A stretch of DNA of 64,000 bases from a candidate division KSB1 bacterium (GTDB lineage Bacteria > Zhuqueibacterota > Zhuqueibacteria > Zhuqueibacterales > Zhuqueibacteraceae), in assembly GCA_034506175.1 (NCBI GenBank), contig JAPDQB010000002.1, forward strand, positions 1 to 64,000. Direction: 5' to 3'. Positions 1 to 6,798 of this stretch are shown one piece after another. Both the position numbers and the translations under genes were made by a program. Under the pieces are notes generated by a model. That model did no database searches and was not told where the DNA came from. It worked only from the letters and a program-made list of their open reading frames with translations. Each line of letters opens with the position of its first letter. The first letter of the stretch is position 1.

Positions 1-2
1 TC

Positions 3-110
3 GAGTTCCCCACTGGCGTGAACATCCGCTTGTCAGGTCAAGTGGATGCCCAACTGCTTTCTCACCTTATCGCGATCGGCGAACATGTTCCCGATTACCG
101 CCCATTTTAA
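3..110 (+). pseudogene. IS66 TnpA-like protein, C-terminal end only
   Basis: The frame opening at the window edge reads EFPTGVNIRLSGQ and continues for 35 residues to a TAA at 108-110, resembling the C-terminus of IS66 accessory protein TnpA. The start is outside the window, so it may be partial only because of the cut. Its end overlaps the TnpB start at 85 by 26 bases, as usual in IS66 elements, where the genes are translationally coupled. No catalytic role is known for TnpA, although it is needed for transposition in studied elements. Confidence 0.6.
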
Positions 111-375
111 ATTCTATCTCTATGCCCCGGCCACCGACATGCGCAAAAGCTTCGATGGCCTCTCGGGCGTGGTCACCAGCGCCCTGGGCCGCGACCCTGC
201 CAGCGGCGATGTCTATGTGTTCGTCAACCGCCGGCGCGATCGCCTGAAGCTTTTGGTATGGGATCGTACCGGCTTCTGGCTTTTTTATAAACGCCTGGAG
301 CAAGGCACCCTTTCAACTGCCGCGCCATGCGGCGGAAGCAGCGGCGCTCGAATTGCCCTATGACGAGTTGTTGGC
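85..375 (+). pseudogene. IS66 TnpB (Orf2-like) with a one-base frameshift, fused to TnpC sequence
   Basis: From the ATG at 85 the protein begins MFPITAHFKFYLYAPATDMR and contains the TnpB hallmarks DMRKSFDGL and DRLKLLVWD, ending near RLEQGT. At about 305-310 an extra C moves the downstream sequence out of frame: the expected continuation FQLPRHAAEAAALELPYDEL is present in the next frame. It then passes without a stop into TnpC coiled-coil sequence (VAYLKAELAQLRRLIFGQKR), so the TnpB tail, the intergenic part and the TnpC start were lost in one deletion. TnpB is an IS66 accessory protein of unknown biochemical role. Confidence 0.75.
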
Positions 376-745
376 CGAAGTGGCCTATTTGAAGGCCGAG
401 CTGGCGCAACTACGCCGCTTGATCTTCGGCCAGAAGCGCGAACGTTGGGTCAAAGCCAGTTGCGAATTGCTGAACCCGTTGTCTGAAGCGCTGCGCGACG
501 AAATTTTGCGCCAGCCCTATCTGATGGCAGATGAAACGCCGATGTGGAAGAATTATTTGTTTGCCGGCTCGCACGCGGGTGCCAGGCGCGCGGCGTTGAT
601 TTATTCTTGGGTGGCAACGGCCAAACGCCACGAGGTGGAGCCTTTTGCCTATCTCAAAGACGTGCTCAGCCGCATCGCCGATTATCCGCACCGGCGCGTC
701 GCCGAGCTTTTGCCACAGAACTGGAAAGCTCCATCTCAAATATAA
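376..745 (+). pseudogene. IS66 transposase TnpC, internally deleted
   Basis: The frame keeps the N-terminal leucine-zipper-like segment (LKAELAQLRRLIFGQKRERW). It then jumps to ILRQPYLMADETPMW, the first catalytic-aspartate region of IS66 transposases, and jumps again to the conserved C-terminus (KNYLFAGSHAGARRAALIYS). Only about 120 residues of a normal roughly 500-residue protein remain, and most of the DDE core is missing. The stop at 743-745 is close to the natural one. It is non-functional. Confidence 0.8.
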
Positions 746-754
746 ATCATTTGA

Positions 755-786
755 CCCCTCGGTGCAAGACGGGGTTCACCGAGGGG
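755..786. other. Perfect 10-bp hairpin at the right side of the IS66 relic
   Basis: CCCCTCGGTG at 755-764 is the exact inverse of CACCGAGGGG at 777-786, with a 12-base loop. No T-run follows on either strand, so it is not a textbook intrinsic terminator. It lies ten bases past the TnpC stop and might be part of the old element border or a transcription end for the minus-strand genes to the right. Confidence 0.45.
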
Positions 787-920
787 ATACTGCATGCCCT
801 GCATGGCGGCCTCGCGCTGGCACCATTTCTCCTGCATGCTTTGCTGATGCTTTTGTCATTATGGAACCGCCGACTAAGCTGCCGGGCTTTGCCCCATACG
901 CCCAACAGCGGCACGCGATA

Positions 921-1087
921 TTACCTCCCCACCAACGCACCGAGCATGATGGGAATAAGCAGCGGCCCCGCCAAGGCGAGCCACGATCCGATGAATTTAG
1001 TGAGAATGTATTGCGTTCGCGGCGGCACGGCGTTGGAAAAAGGCAATTGCCGCGCTCCTTTTTCGGCAGGTCTTCGGGATCCGTCAT
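921..1087 (-). pseudogene. Small one-helix membrane protein split by a frameshift
   Basis: Immediately after the NHL-protein stop (1089) an ATG at 1085-1087 opens MTDPEDLPKKERG. About 13 codons in, the reading moves to the neighbouring frame as QLPFSNAVPPRTQYILTKF, then a hydrophobic stretch GSWLALAGPLLIPIMLGALV and a TAA at 921-923. Joined, this gives about 55 residues with an acidic/basic N-terminus and one membrane helix. The two halves fit together at one point, so a single-base indel or a sequence error is the simplest explanation. I do not recognise the family. One base separates it from the upstream gene, which suggests coupled translation. Confidence 0.4.
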
Positions 1088-1088
1088 G

Positions 1089-2522
1089 TTACGAAATTGA
1101 GAACGGTAGCTCTACGGTTTTTGCAAAATATTTGTAACTGGAGTAAGTCGCTGCGATCGTCAAGCGCAGCACATATTTTCCTGCAGCCACCGGCGGCATC
1201 TTTTGTAATGCCTTGGAATCGTAACGGCGTTGATTGTCTACCCACTGAACAGGGGCGGGCTCCCATTTGCCGCCCAATAATTCCTGCTGGGCGCCGGAGA
1301 ATCTCAGCGTGTTCTCCATTGGCTTGGCGATTACACTGCCATTCGTATCCAGAATCTCCAGCGTCACATAGCTCGGCTCGGTGAGAAAATAATCGAGTTG
1401 TACGAGCGCCGGGCTTTGATGCGTGGATGCGCGCAGGTCGAATACGTCGGTGCCGACCCAAAAATATTGCGCCGACTCGCGGTCGGCGATGAGCACCTGG
1501 CCGAAGCGTTTGTAAATCGAAATGCCGCGCGGCTCGAGAAATTCCTTGTCGCCTCTGCCCTGCCGGCCGAACGAAGTCAAATAATTCAAATCGCGGTCGA
1601 ATTTGTGCAGGCAATGATTGTTGAAATCGGTGACGAAAATGTTGCTGTAATAATCGATGGCGAGGTACATGAATTTCGCGTTAGGTTTGCCGATTTCCGT
1701 GGCGGTCATGGTTTTGAGTAGATGCCCCTCGCGCGTGAATTTTTGCAGGCGTTGCCCGTTGCGATCAGCCACGACGACGAAGTTGTCTTTGTAATACGAC
1801 CATTGTTCCGTGCTGTCCGTCGCCGCAATTCCGGTTGGCGATGAAAATTTCCCCGCCGCCTCCCAGGCCTGCAGCAGCTTGTCATCCCGAAAAACCAGCA
1901 CGCGGTTATTGCCGGTGTCGGCCACGAACACGGTGCGATCGGCGGAGATCGCCACGTCCTGCGGCGCCGACATGTTTTCTAATGCCCGCACCCATTTCAG
2001 TTCTTTGCCGGGGTTAAAAAAATGAACAATGCGATTGTTGCCGGTATCAGCAAGATAAACATCTCCGCCGCGATGGGCGGCGATGCCGCGCGGACGATTA
2101 AGCCGTTTCTCGCCTTTTTCATTCAACCCGTAAACCGTAATCGCCGTCATCGAAGTATTGTAAATGATCACGTCCTGTCCGGAGTTGACGCCGTACACCG
2201 TGATCTCGTCATCATCTTTGGTCTCCTTGGGATCATCCCAAACGTCTAAGCGCGTGGCTGCGATGCCCTGCGGATCGCGCACTTTGACGCGGTTCTGCAT
2301 ATAAAGAAAAAGATGTTTCGCCGTGGCTTTGCGCACGCCGTAGGTATGCAAGAAAGTGGGAAAGACGAGCGTGGTGGGATCGGACTTGGGAAAAAAGGCA
2401 AAATTGAAAAAAAATAAAAAAGATAAAAAAGTGCTTTGAACACGGATAACGCGGATGGCCGCGGATTTATTGCGCGTTGCATTAATAATTGGAAATCGTG
2501 CGAGCCTCTGCTTGAATGTCAT
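1089..2522 (-). CDS. Secreted NHL-repeat beta-propeller protein
   Basis: The central part has repeated blades with the NHL signature, for example GDVYLADTGNNRIVHF, DRTVFVADTGNNRVLVF, NIFVTDFNNHCLHKF and GQVLIADRESAQYFW, enough for a six-bladed propeller over about 270 residues. A C-terminal beta domain of about 100 residues (YVTLEILDTNGSVI, AGKYVLRLTIA) resembles a FlgD/Ig-like fold. NHL propellers usually bind proteins or ligands; the target is unknown. A hydrophobic phenylalanine-rich run (LSFLFFFNFAFF) encoded near 2400-2430 should be the signal peptide. No good start codon lies just upstream: the ATG at 2522 falls inside an inverted repeat, and the frame also stays open into uvrC. The start is therefore uncertain. 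Confidence 0.7.
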   Translation of the reverse strand: MTFKQRLARFPIINATRNKSAAIRVIRVQSTFLSFLFFFNFAFFPKSDPTTLVFPTFLHTYGVRKATAKHLFLYMQNRVKVRDPQGIAATRLDVWDDPKETKDDDEITVYGVNSGQDVIIYNTSMTAITVYGLNEKGEKRLNRPRGIAAHRGGDVYLADTGNNRIVHFFNPGKELKWVRALENMSAPQDVAISADRTVFVADTGNNRVLVFRDDKLLQAWEAAGKFSSPTGIAATDSTEQWSYYKDNFVVVADRNGQRLQKFTREGHLLKTMTATEIGKPNAKFMYLAIDYYSNIFVTDFNNHCLHKFDRDLNYLTSFGRQGRGDKEFLEPRGISIYKRFGQVLIADRESAQYFWVGTDVFDLRASTHQSPALVQLDYFLTEPSYVTLEILDTNGSVIAKPMENTLRFSGAQQELLGGKWEPAPVQWVDNQRRYDSKALQKMPPVAAGKYVLRLTIAATYSSYKYFAKTVELPFSIS

Positions 2523-2587
2523 TCCGGAGGAATCCTTTTCCAATCGAGCCCTGTGCGCAATTGTAAAAAGATGCTTCCAGCATGACA
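2517..2587. repeat. Imperfect inverted repeat (REP-like) between NHL gene and uvrC
   Basis: TGTCATTCCGGAGGAATCC at 2517 and the inverse of TGTCATGCTGGAAGCATC at 2587 face each other around a centre of about 17 bases. The two arms are related (TGTCATnCyGGAnGnATC) but not identical, as in REP-like palindromic elements. It lies between two co-directional minus-strand genes and could fold in the transcript. Confidence 0.5.
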
Positions 2588-2664
2588 TTTTCCCTTTACT
2601 TTTGCAAACATCAAGACTTATGGGCGCCGGGAAGAAAAAGCCGTTGGCCGCCTTTATCCCTTGG

Positions 2665-4611
2665 TCATTCAGTTTTTGCAGGCGCTTCATTTGTAGCGGA
2701 GTAAATTCCATCCAAAATTTCATTGCTCGTTTTTTCCTCGGCCTGTTGCGGCGCTGCAATCTCCTTGGCCGTGCCTTCATCTGCCACCGTATGAAAATGC
2801 TCCCAAATCTTCTGCGCCAGGCTTGCAGTGATGCCTCGCACCAAAATCAGCTCATCCACCGAGGCGTTGCGCACGCCCTCAACCGCGCCGAAGAATTTGA
2901 TCAGTGCATTGCGCTTGGCCGCACCGATGCCGGCAATGCCATCCAGCTCGGAGACCGTCGTGCGTTTTGTGCGCAAGGAACGATGAAACGTCACACCGAA
3001 GCGGTGCGCCTCGTCGCGCAGTTGCTGGAGCAATTTTATTCCGGACGACGTTTTCGGAATATTTTGCGGGTCCGGCGAACCAGGCACGAACACCTCGTCC
3101 AGACGCTTGGCCAGCGCCGCGAGCGGAATTTGCAGATTCAGTTTTTGCAAAACGCCCAGCGCGGTGTTGAGCTGGCCCTTGCCGCCGTCCACGAGAATCA
3201 AATCCGGCAGCGGCAGCTTTTGCGACAGCGAGCCGGAGTAGCGTCGCTCCACCGCCTCCGCCATCATCGCGAAGTCGTCCGGCGTTTGCTTGGAGCGGAT
3301 TTTGAATTTGCGGTAGTCCGACTTTTTCGGCCGGCCGTCTTCAAATGTAACCATCGCGGCGACCGGATCGGTTCCTTGCATGTTGGATATATCGAAACAC
3401 TCGATGCGGCGCGGCGGCTTCTGCAAACGCAAATCGCGCTGCAATGCGGCGACGCTGTGGGGAACTTTCATCTTTGCCTGCATCTTTTGCAATTTTAATT
3501 CTTGCAAAAGCAGAAGCGCATTCTTCGCGCACATTTCGACGAGCTTGGCCTTCTCGCCGAGTTTTGGCGTGACTAATTTAACCGGGCCGCCCCGGCGATT
3601 TTCCAGCCAGCTTTGGATTTCTTCCATCTCCGGAATTTCCGCGGGCAGATGAATTTCCTCCGGAATGAAATCGGCTTTCAAATAAAACTGCTTGGCAAAA
3701 GCCAAGACGACGTGCTCATATTTCTCGCCAAACACGCCGTTGAGATAATAATGCTGCCGGCCGATGATTTTGCCGTCGCGCACTTTGAACACCGCGCCGG
3801 CGGCGTCTTCATCCTCCATTGCCACCGCCACGACATCGCGGTCGGTCAAATCATCCGTCACCACTTTTTGCTTGTACTGAAAATCTTCGATAAAACGGAT
3901 GCGGTCGCGCAGCTTGGCGGCCTGCTCGTAGAGACGTTTCTCCGCCAGCGTCTGCATTTTTTCTTTCATTTCGTTGACGACGAGACGGTCGCGGCCATTG
4001 ATGAAGTTCACCACCTGTTGCACGACCTTCGCGTATTCTTCTGATGAAACCAAGCCTTCGCACGGGCCGTCGCATTTCTTGATGTAATAATCGAGACAGA
4101 GCTTGTATTTCTTGCGGGCGATGATTTCTGGCGTGAAATGATAATTGCAGCTTCGAATCGGAAAAATCCGCTTCACCGTTTTCAGCAGCGCGCGCATTTG
4201 GCCGACGTCAGTGTACGGGCCGAAATACTGCGAGCCGTCCTTGACGATGCGGCGCGTGGGAAAGATGCGTGGAAAAAGCTCATTGGTCACACGGATATAA
4301 GGAAAGCTTTTATCATCTTTGAGATTGACGTTGTAGCGCGGCTTGTACTCTTTGATCAAATTCATCTCCAGAATGAGCGCTTCCATCTCCGAATCGGTGA
4401 CGATCACTTCGAGATCGGCGACGTGCGAAACGAGCCGCAGCGTCTTCGGATCAAGCGGCCGCGCCTCCTGAAAATACGAGCGCACGCGATTGCGCAGTAC
4501 CTTCGCCTTGCCGACGTAGATGATCTTGCCCGTCTTGTCGATGAACTGATAAACGCCGGGCTTGGCGGGCAGGTTGTCGAGTTTGTCCTGGAGAGTCGTG
4601 GAGAGGCTCAT
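2665..4611 (-). CDS. uvrC: Excinuclease ABC subunit C
   Basis: UvrC makes the two incisions in nucleotide excision repair, acting with UvrA and UvrB on damaged DNA. The 648-aa protein starts MSLSTTLQDKLDNLPAKPGV and has the GIY-YIG nuclease domain (residues ~15-95, with YVGKAK and the RNRVRSYF segment). It also has a UVR UvrB-binding segment (~205-240), the RNase H-like C-terminal nuclease (~385-540, with ECFDISNMQGTDP and ILVDGGKGQL) and a helix-hairpin-helix pair (~575-630, ELDGIAGIGAAKRNALIKFF). The last ~35 residues form a charged tail beyond the usual ~610 aa. An ATG 24 bases upstream is possible, but the chosen start gives the normal N-terminus. A small minus-strand ORF ends five bases upstream. 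Confidence 0.95.
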   Translation of the reverse strand: MSLSTTLQDKLDNLPAKPGVYQFIDKTGKIIYVGKAKVLRNRVRSYFQEARPLDPKTLRLVSHVADLEVIVTDSEMEALILEMNLIKEYKPRYNVNLKDDKSFPYIRVTNELFPRIFPTRRIVKDGSQYFGPYTDVGQMRALLKTVKRIFPIRSCNYHFTPEIIARKKYKLCLDYYIKKCDGPCEGLVSSEEYAKVVQQVVNFINGRDRLVVNEMKEKMQTLAEKRLYEQAAKLRDRIRFIEDFQYKQKVVTDDLTDRDVVAVAMEDEDAAGAVFKVRDGKIIGRQHYYLNGVFGEKYEHVVLAFAKQFYLKADFIPEEIHLPAEIPEMEEIQSWLENRRGGPVKLVTPKLGEKAKLVEMCAKNALLLLQELKLQKMQAKMKVPHSVAALQRDLRLQKPPRRIECFDISNMQGTDPVAAMVTFEDGRPKKSDYRKFKIRSKQTPDDFAMMAEAVERRYSGSLSQKLPLPDLILVDGGKGQLNTALGVLQKLNLQIPLAALAKRLDEVFVPGSPDPQNIPKTSSGIKLLQQLRDEAHRFGVTFHRSLRTKRTTVSELDGIAGIGAAKRNALIKFFGAVEGVRNASVDELILVRGITASLAQKIWEHFHTVADEGTAKEIAAPQQAEEKTSNEILDGIYSATNEAPAKTE

Positions 4612-4615
4612 ATCA

Positions 4616-4804
4616 TTACACCGCGACCGTTTCACGCTTTTGTTGCGCCAGTTTATCCAGATGCCACCACCAATGAGAAGGGAGCGTCTTCATTTGTGTA
4701 CGCAGTTCGCTTAAATCGGCGATTTCTGCAAGGCTTGCATAAAACTCACCCTGAACGGCTGCAGCCGCAAAAAGCTGAAGTTCCTTTGATCTATTCGTAT
4801 TCAC
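4616..4804 (-). CDS. Hypothetical 62-aa protein upstream of uvrC
   Basis: This short soluble, mostly helical protein (MNTNRSKELQLFAAAA ... WWWHLDKLAQQKR) ends five bases before the uvrC start on the same strand, so the two are probably co-transcribed. The triple tryptophan and the regular helix pattern make it look coding rather than random. No family is recognised. It resembles in size the small partners of toxin-antitoxin or regulatory pairs, but nothing in the sequence shows that. Confidence 0.4.
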   Translation of the reverse strand: MNTNRSKELQLFAAAAVQGEFYASLAEIADLSELRTQMKTLPSHWWWHLDKLAQQKRETVAV

Positions 4805-5075
4805 CCTTTAAAAAATATGCAACGAAGTTACAAGAAGCAATAGGATTCTTAAAATCATTCGGCGAAACGCGCGCGAGTAAATCCGCCAGCAACTCTTCTT
4901 TGATGCAAGAAACAATTAATTAAATTTTTTCCTGTCAAAAATTTTGTCAACTTGACTGGTTTGATTTCGAGATGACAAAACTTCTGCCAACTTTACAAAC
5001 GATTGGCTGTGAAGGCTTTATTGCTCTGGTTTATAAAAAAATGAAAAAATGAAATTTGTGCTTGCTCTCAACGAC

Positions 5076-5091
5076 TGGCATATAGCTTGCT
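5076..5091 (+). promoter_or_regulatory. Sigma-54 (-24/-12) promoter of hsp20
   Basis: TGGCATATAGCTTGCT keeps the invariant GG and GC at the exact 10-base spacing of the sigma-54 consensus (TGGCACG-N4-TTGCW) and matches 14 of 16 positions, counting the four unconstrained ones. Transcription would start near 5102, leaving a leader of about 68 bases before the hsp20 ATG at 5170. A sigma-54 promoter needs an AAA+ activator; one is encoded at 29189. Confidence 0.65.
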
Positions 5092-5169
5092 TGAGTTGTC
5101 GTTGGAAATAAAATTCGATGTAGTATTAATGGTTGGATGAATAGGGCAAAAAATTTAAGGAGGTGTGAT

Positions 5170-5616
5170 ATGTCACTCGTACGTTGGAACCCTGCTCGTG
5201 AGCTGAACAGAATGCACGATGAATTGAATCGTTTGTTCAGCGGCTTTTTTTCCGGCGACACTCTCGAAACCTCGTTCGCACGCGGCACGTGGGAGCCTTT
5301 GGTTGACATCAGCGAAACGCCAGAGAGCTATTTAGTCACTGCCGAATTGCCAGGCCTGACCAAAGATGACGTCAACATCAGCTATGAAGACGGCGTCCTG
5401 ACGATTCGCGGCGAGAAGAAGCAAGAGAAGGAAGAGAAGCGCAAAAACTATCATCGCATTGAGCGCAGCTTCGGCACGTTTGAACGCTCCTTCCGTGTGC
5501 CTTCGCGAGTGGTCATTGACAAGGTCGAAGCGAAATTCAAAGATGGTGTTTTGAATCTGACGTTGCCGAAGTCTGAAGAGGCCCGTCCAAAAGAGATTCC
5601 GATCAAAATCAGTTGA
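5170..5616 (+). CDS. hsp20: Small heat-shock protein, Hsp20/alpha-crystallin family
   Basis: Small heat-shock proteins hold unfolding proteins in a refoldable state in the cytoplasm without ATP. The 148-aa product starts MSLVRWNPARELNRMHDELN. An alpha-crystallin domain spans ~40-135 (PLVDISETPESYLVTAELPG, VLTIRGEKK, GVLNLTLPK), and there is a short C-terminal IPIKIS tail of the I-x-I type that contacts neighbouring subunits. An excellent AGGAGGTG Shine-Dalgarno eight bases before the ATG fixes the start. The gene sits behind a sigma-54-type promoter and is followed by a terminator-like hairpin before the FmdB gene, so the two are at most partly co-transcribed. Confidence 0.95.
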   Translation: MSLVRWNPARELNRMHDELNRLFSGFFSGDTLETSFARGTWEPLVDISETPESYLVTAELPGLTKDDVNISYEDGVLTIRGEKKQEKEEKRKNYHRIERSFGTFERSFRVPSRVVIDKVEAKFKDGVLNLTLPKSEEARPKEIPIKIS

Positions 5617-5626
5617 GCTGGATTTC

Positions 5627-5692
5627 GGATGCTTGTTGCCGGTCATGCAAGGCGAAAATTGCGCCGGGCAGCAAGCATCCAATTTTGTTTTT
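5627..5692 (+). terminator. Intrinsic terminator or attenuator between hsp20 and the FmdB gene
   Basis: GGATGCTTGTTGCCGG (5627-5642) pairs with CCGGGCAGCAAGCATCC (5664-5680), a stem of about 16 bp with one or two imperfections. The T-rich run AATTTTGTTTTT follows directly. The Shine-Dalgarno GGAGGTGA of the next gene begins at the end of this run, so read-through and translation of that gene could depend on the fold. Confidence 0.65.
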
Positions 5693-5702
5693 GGAGGTGA
5701 AG

Positions 5703-5942
5703 ATGCCGATTTATTTATATCATTGCGACGCCTGCGACACGAATCACGAAGTGTTGCAAAAGTTTTCCGATGTCCCCATGAACGCATGCCCCGATTGCGG
5801 CAGCGCGGTAAAGAAATTGTTCACTCCCGAAATCGGCTTGAGCTTTAAAGGCAGCGGATTTTATATCACGGATTACGTTCGTAATGGCAACGGCAAGGCA
5901 GAAAAATCCGCGCCGTCAGAGAAAACGACGAAGGCGGAGTAG
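5703..5942 (+). CDS. FmdB-family zinc-ribbon protein
   Basis: This 79-aa protein begins MPIYLYHCDACDTNHEVLQK and has two CxxC pairs (CDAC, CPDC) that should bind one zinc ion, followed by KKLFTPEIGLSFKGSGFYIT, the FmdB core. The C-terminus is a lysine/glutamate-rich tail. FmdB-type proteins are named after a putative formamidase regulator, but their function is unproven. The start at 5703 follows a strong GGAGGTGA; an upstream in-frame ATG would translate the terminator hairpin and is rejected. Confidence 0.88.
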   Translation: MPIYLYHCDACDTNHEVLQKFSDVPMNACPDCGSAVKKLFTPEIGLSFKGSGFYITDYVRNGNGKAEKSAPSEKTTKAE

Positions 5943-6154
5943 AACAGCGCTGTGAGGGCCTGCTCGCATCGTGTTGCGTTAAAAATAGTTGAGGACACCT
6001 TGCCCTGCCAATTTCTGCCGCGCTCCTCTTTTTCCCCTGCCCGTAAAAAAAACCATTTGCTTCTTTCTAAACAAATTTTTACCTTTCGACAACAGGGAAC
6101 AAAAATCTCGTCGGGCTCATGCGGCGAAAATTCACCTCAATAGAGGAGTCAGCG

Positions 6155-6442
6155 ATGAAATTCCAGGACACCTCAAGATCGCTCGGCCATTTGATGACCC
6201 ACGCCGATCAAATTATTGCCGAGATGAATGCCAACCGGCATCCGGTTATCATCACCCATAAAGGCGAACCGTGCGCCGTGCTCCAAGATTTTGAAAGCTA
6301 CGAGCGCCAACATGACGCGCTGATCATGCTGCAATTGCTCGCGCGTTGGCAGTGCGGGCCTGGCCAGCAAGGAACGGCTTCGCTCAAAAGAAAGATGGAG
6401 AAAGCCGAGCCGCGGCTGCGAAAAATTCGGAAGGCGAGTTAA
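6155..6442 (+). CDS. Orphan Phd/YefM-type antitoxin-like protein
   Basis: The N-terminal ~60 residues fit the Phd/YefM antitoxin fold (MKFQDTSRSLGHLMTHADQI, VIITHKGEPCAVLQDFESYE). In known pairs this domain dimerises on the operator DNA and its tail wraps the toxin. The start follows GAGGAG. The C-terminal ~35 residues (WQCGPGQQGTASLKRKMEKA) are low in resemblance to family tails and rich in lysine and arginine, so they may come from a frameshift. No toxin gene (RelE, Doc or PIN) lies next to it, so this is an orphan or a remnant. Confidence 0.65.
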   Translation: MKFQDTSRSLGHLMTHADQIIAEMNANRHPVIITHKGEPCAVLQDFESYERQHDALIMLQLLARWQCGPGQQGTASLKRKMEKAEPRLRKIRKAS

Positions 6443-6798
6443 GTGGGGTAGTGATGGTTTCTCCCCGGTTTGAGTTGCCGATGAATTTGCGTTTGCGCAT
6501 CATGAATTTTGACTGTATTTGAACGGATAAATCCTTTCGCGTATTATTACATTTTTTATTCTCAACCCGGTCATATTAAAAAAAATTATAAATCCCGGCT
6601 TGATTTTTTGTGAATTGTTCTGTATATTGGGGCAGCAGTAAATTTTCACGAACACCTCTGATCACCTCACCGGTCATAAGTTTCCATTTGGTATTGTCTT
6701 TGTGATTATTGCAGTAAGTTTGGCCATCGTGCGCGACTTTCCATTTTTGTTTAGGTATAAAAATCTGCACAGCACAATAATTTGGAAAGGAGGTGGCT
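6443..6798. other. Intergenic gap before the DUF2279-like gene
   Basis: This AT-rich stretch has no ORF I would defend. A minus-strand frame can be read across it (ending IYNFF near 6576), but it overlaps the plus-strand Shine-Dalgarno at 6786 and has no recognisable homology. No promoter of convincing quality was found. AAAGGAGGTGG just before 6799 is the ribosome site of the next gene. Confidence 0.5.

Larger units (their letters stand above)
1..745 (+). mobile_element. Degraded IS66-family insertion sequence
   Basis: Three consecutive reading frames match the three IS66 genes in their usual order: a TnpA C-terminus, a TnpB, and N- and C-terminal pieces of the DDE transposase TnpC. TnpB carries a one-base shift near 307 and runs directly into TnpC sequence; TnpC lacks most of its catalytic core. 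The left part lies outside the window, so the left terminal inverted repeat cannot be seen, and I could not identify a right end with confidence. The element cannot make an intact transposase, so it is a relic. Confidence 0.8.
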
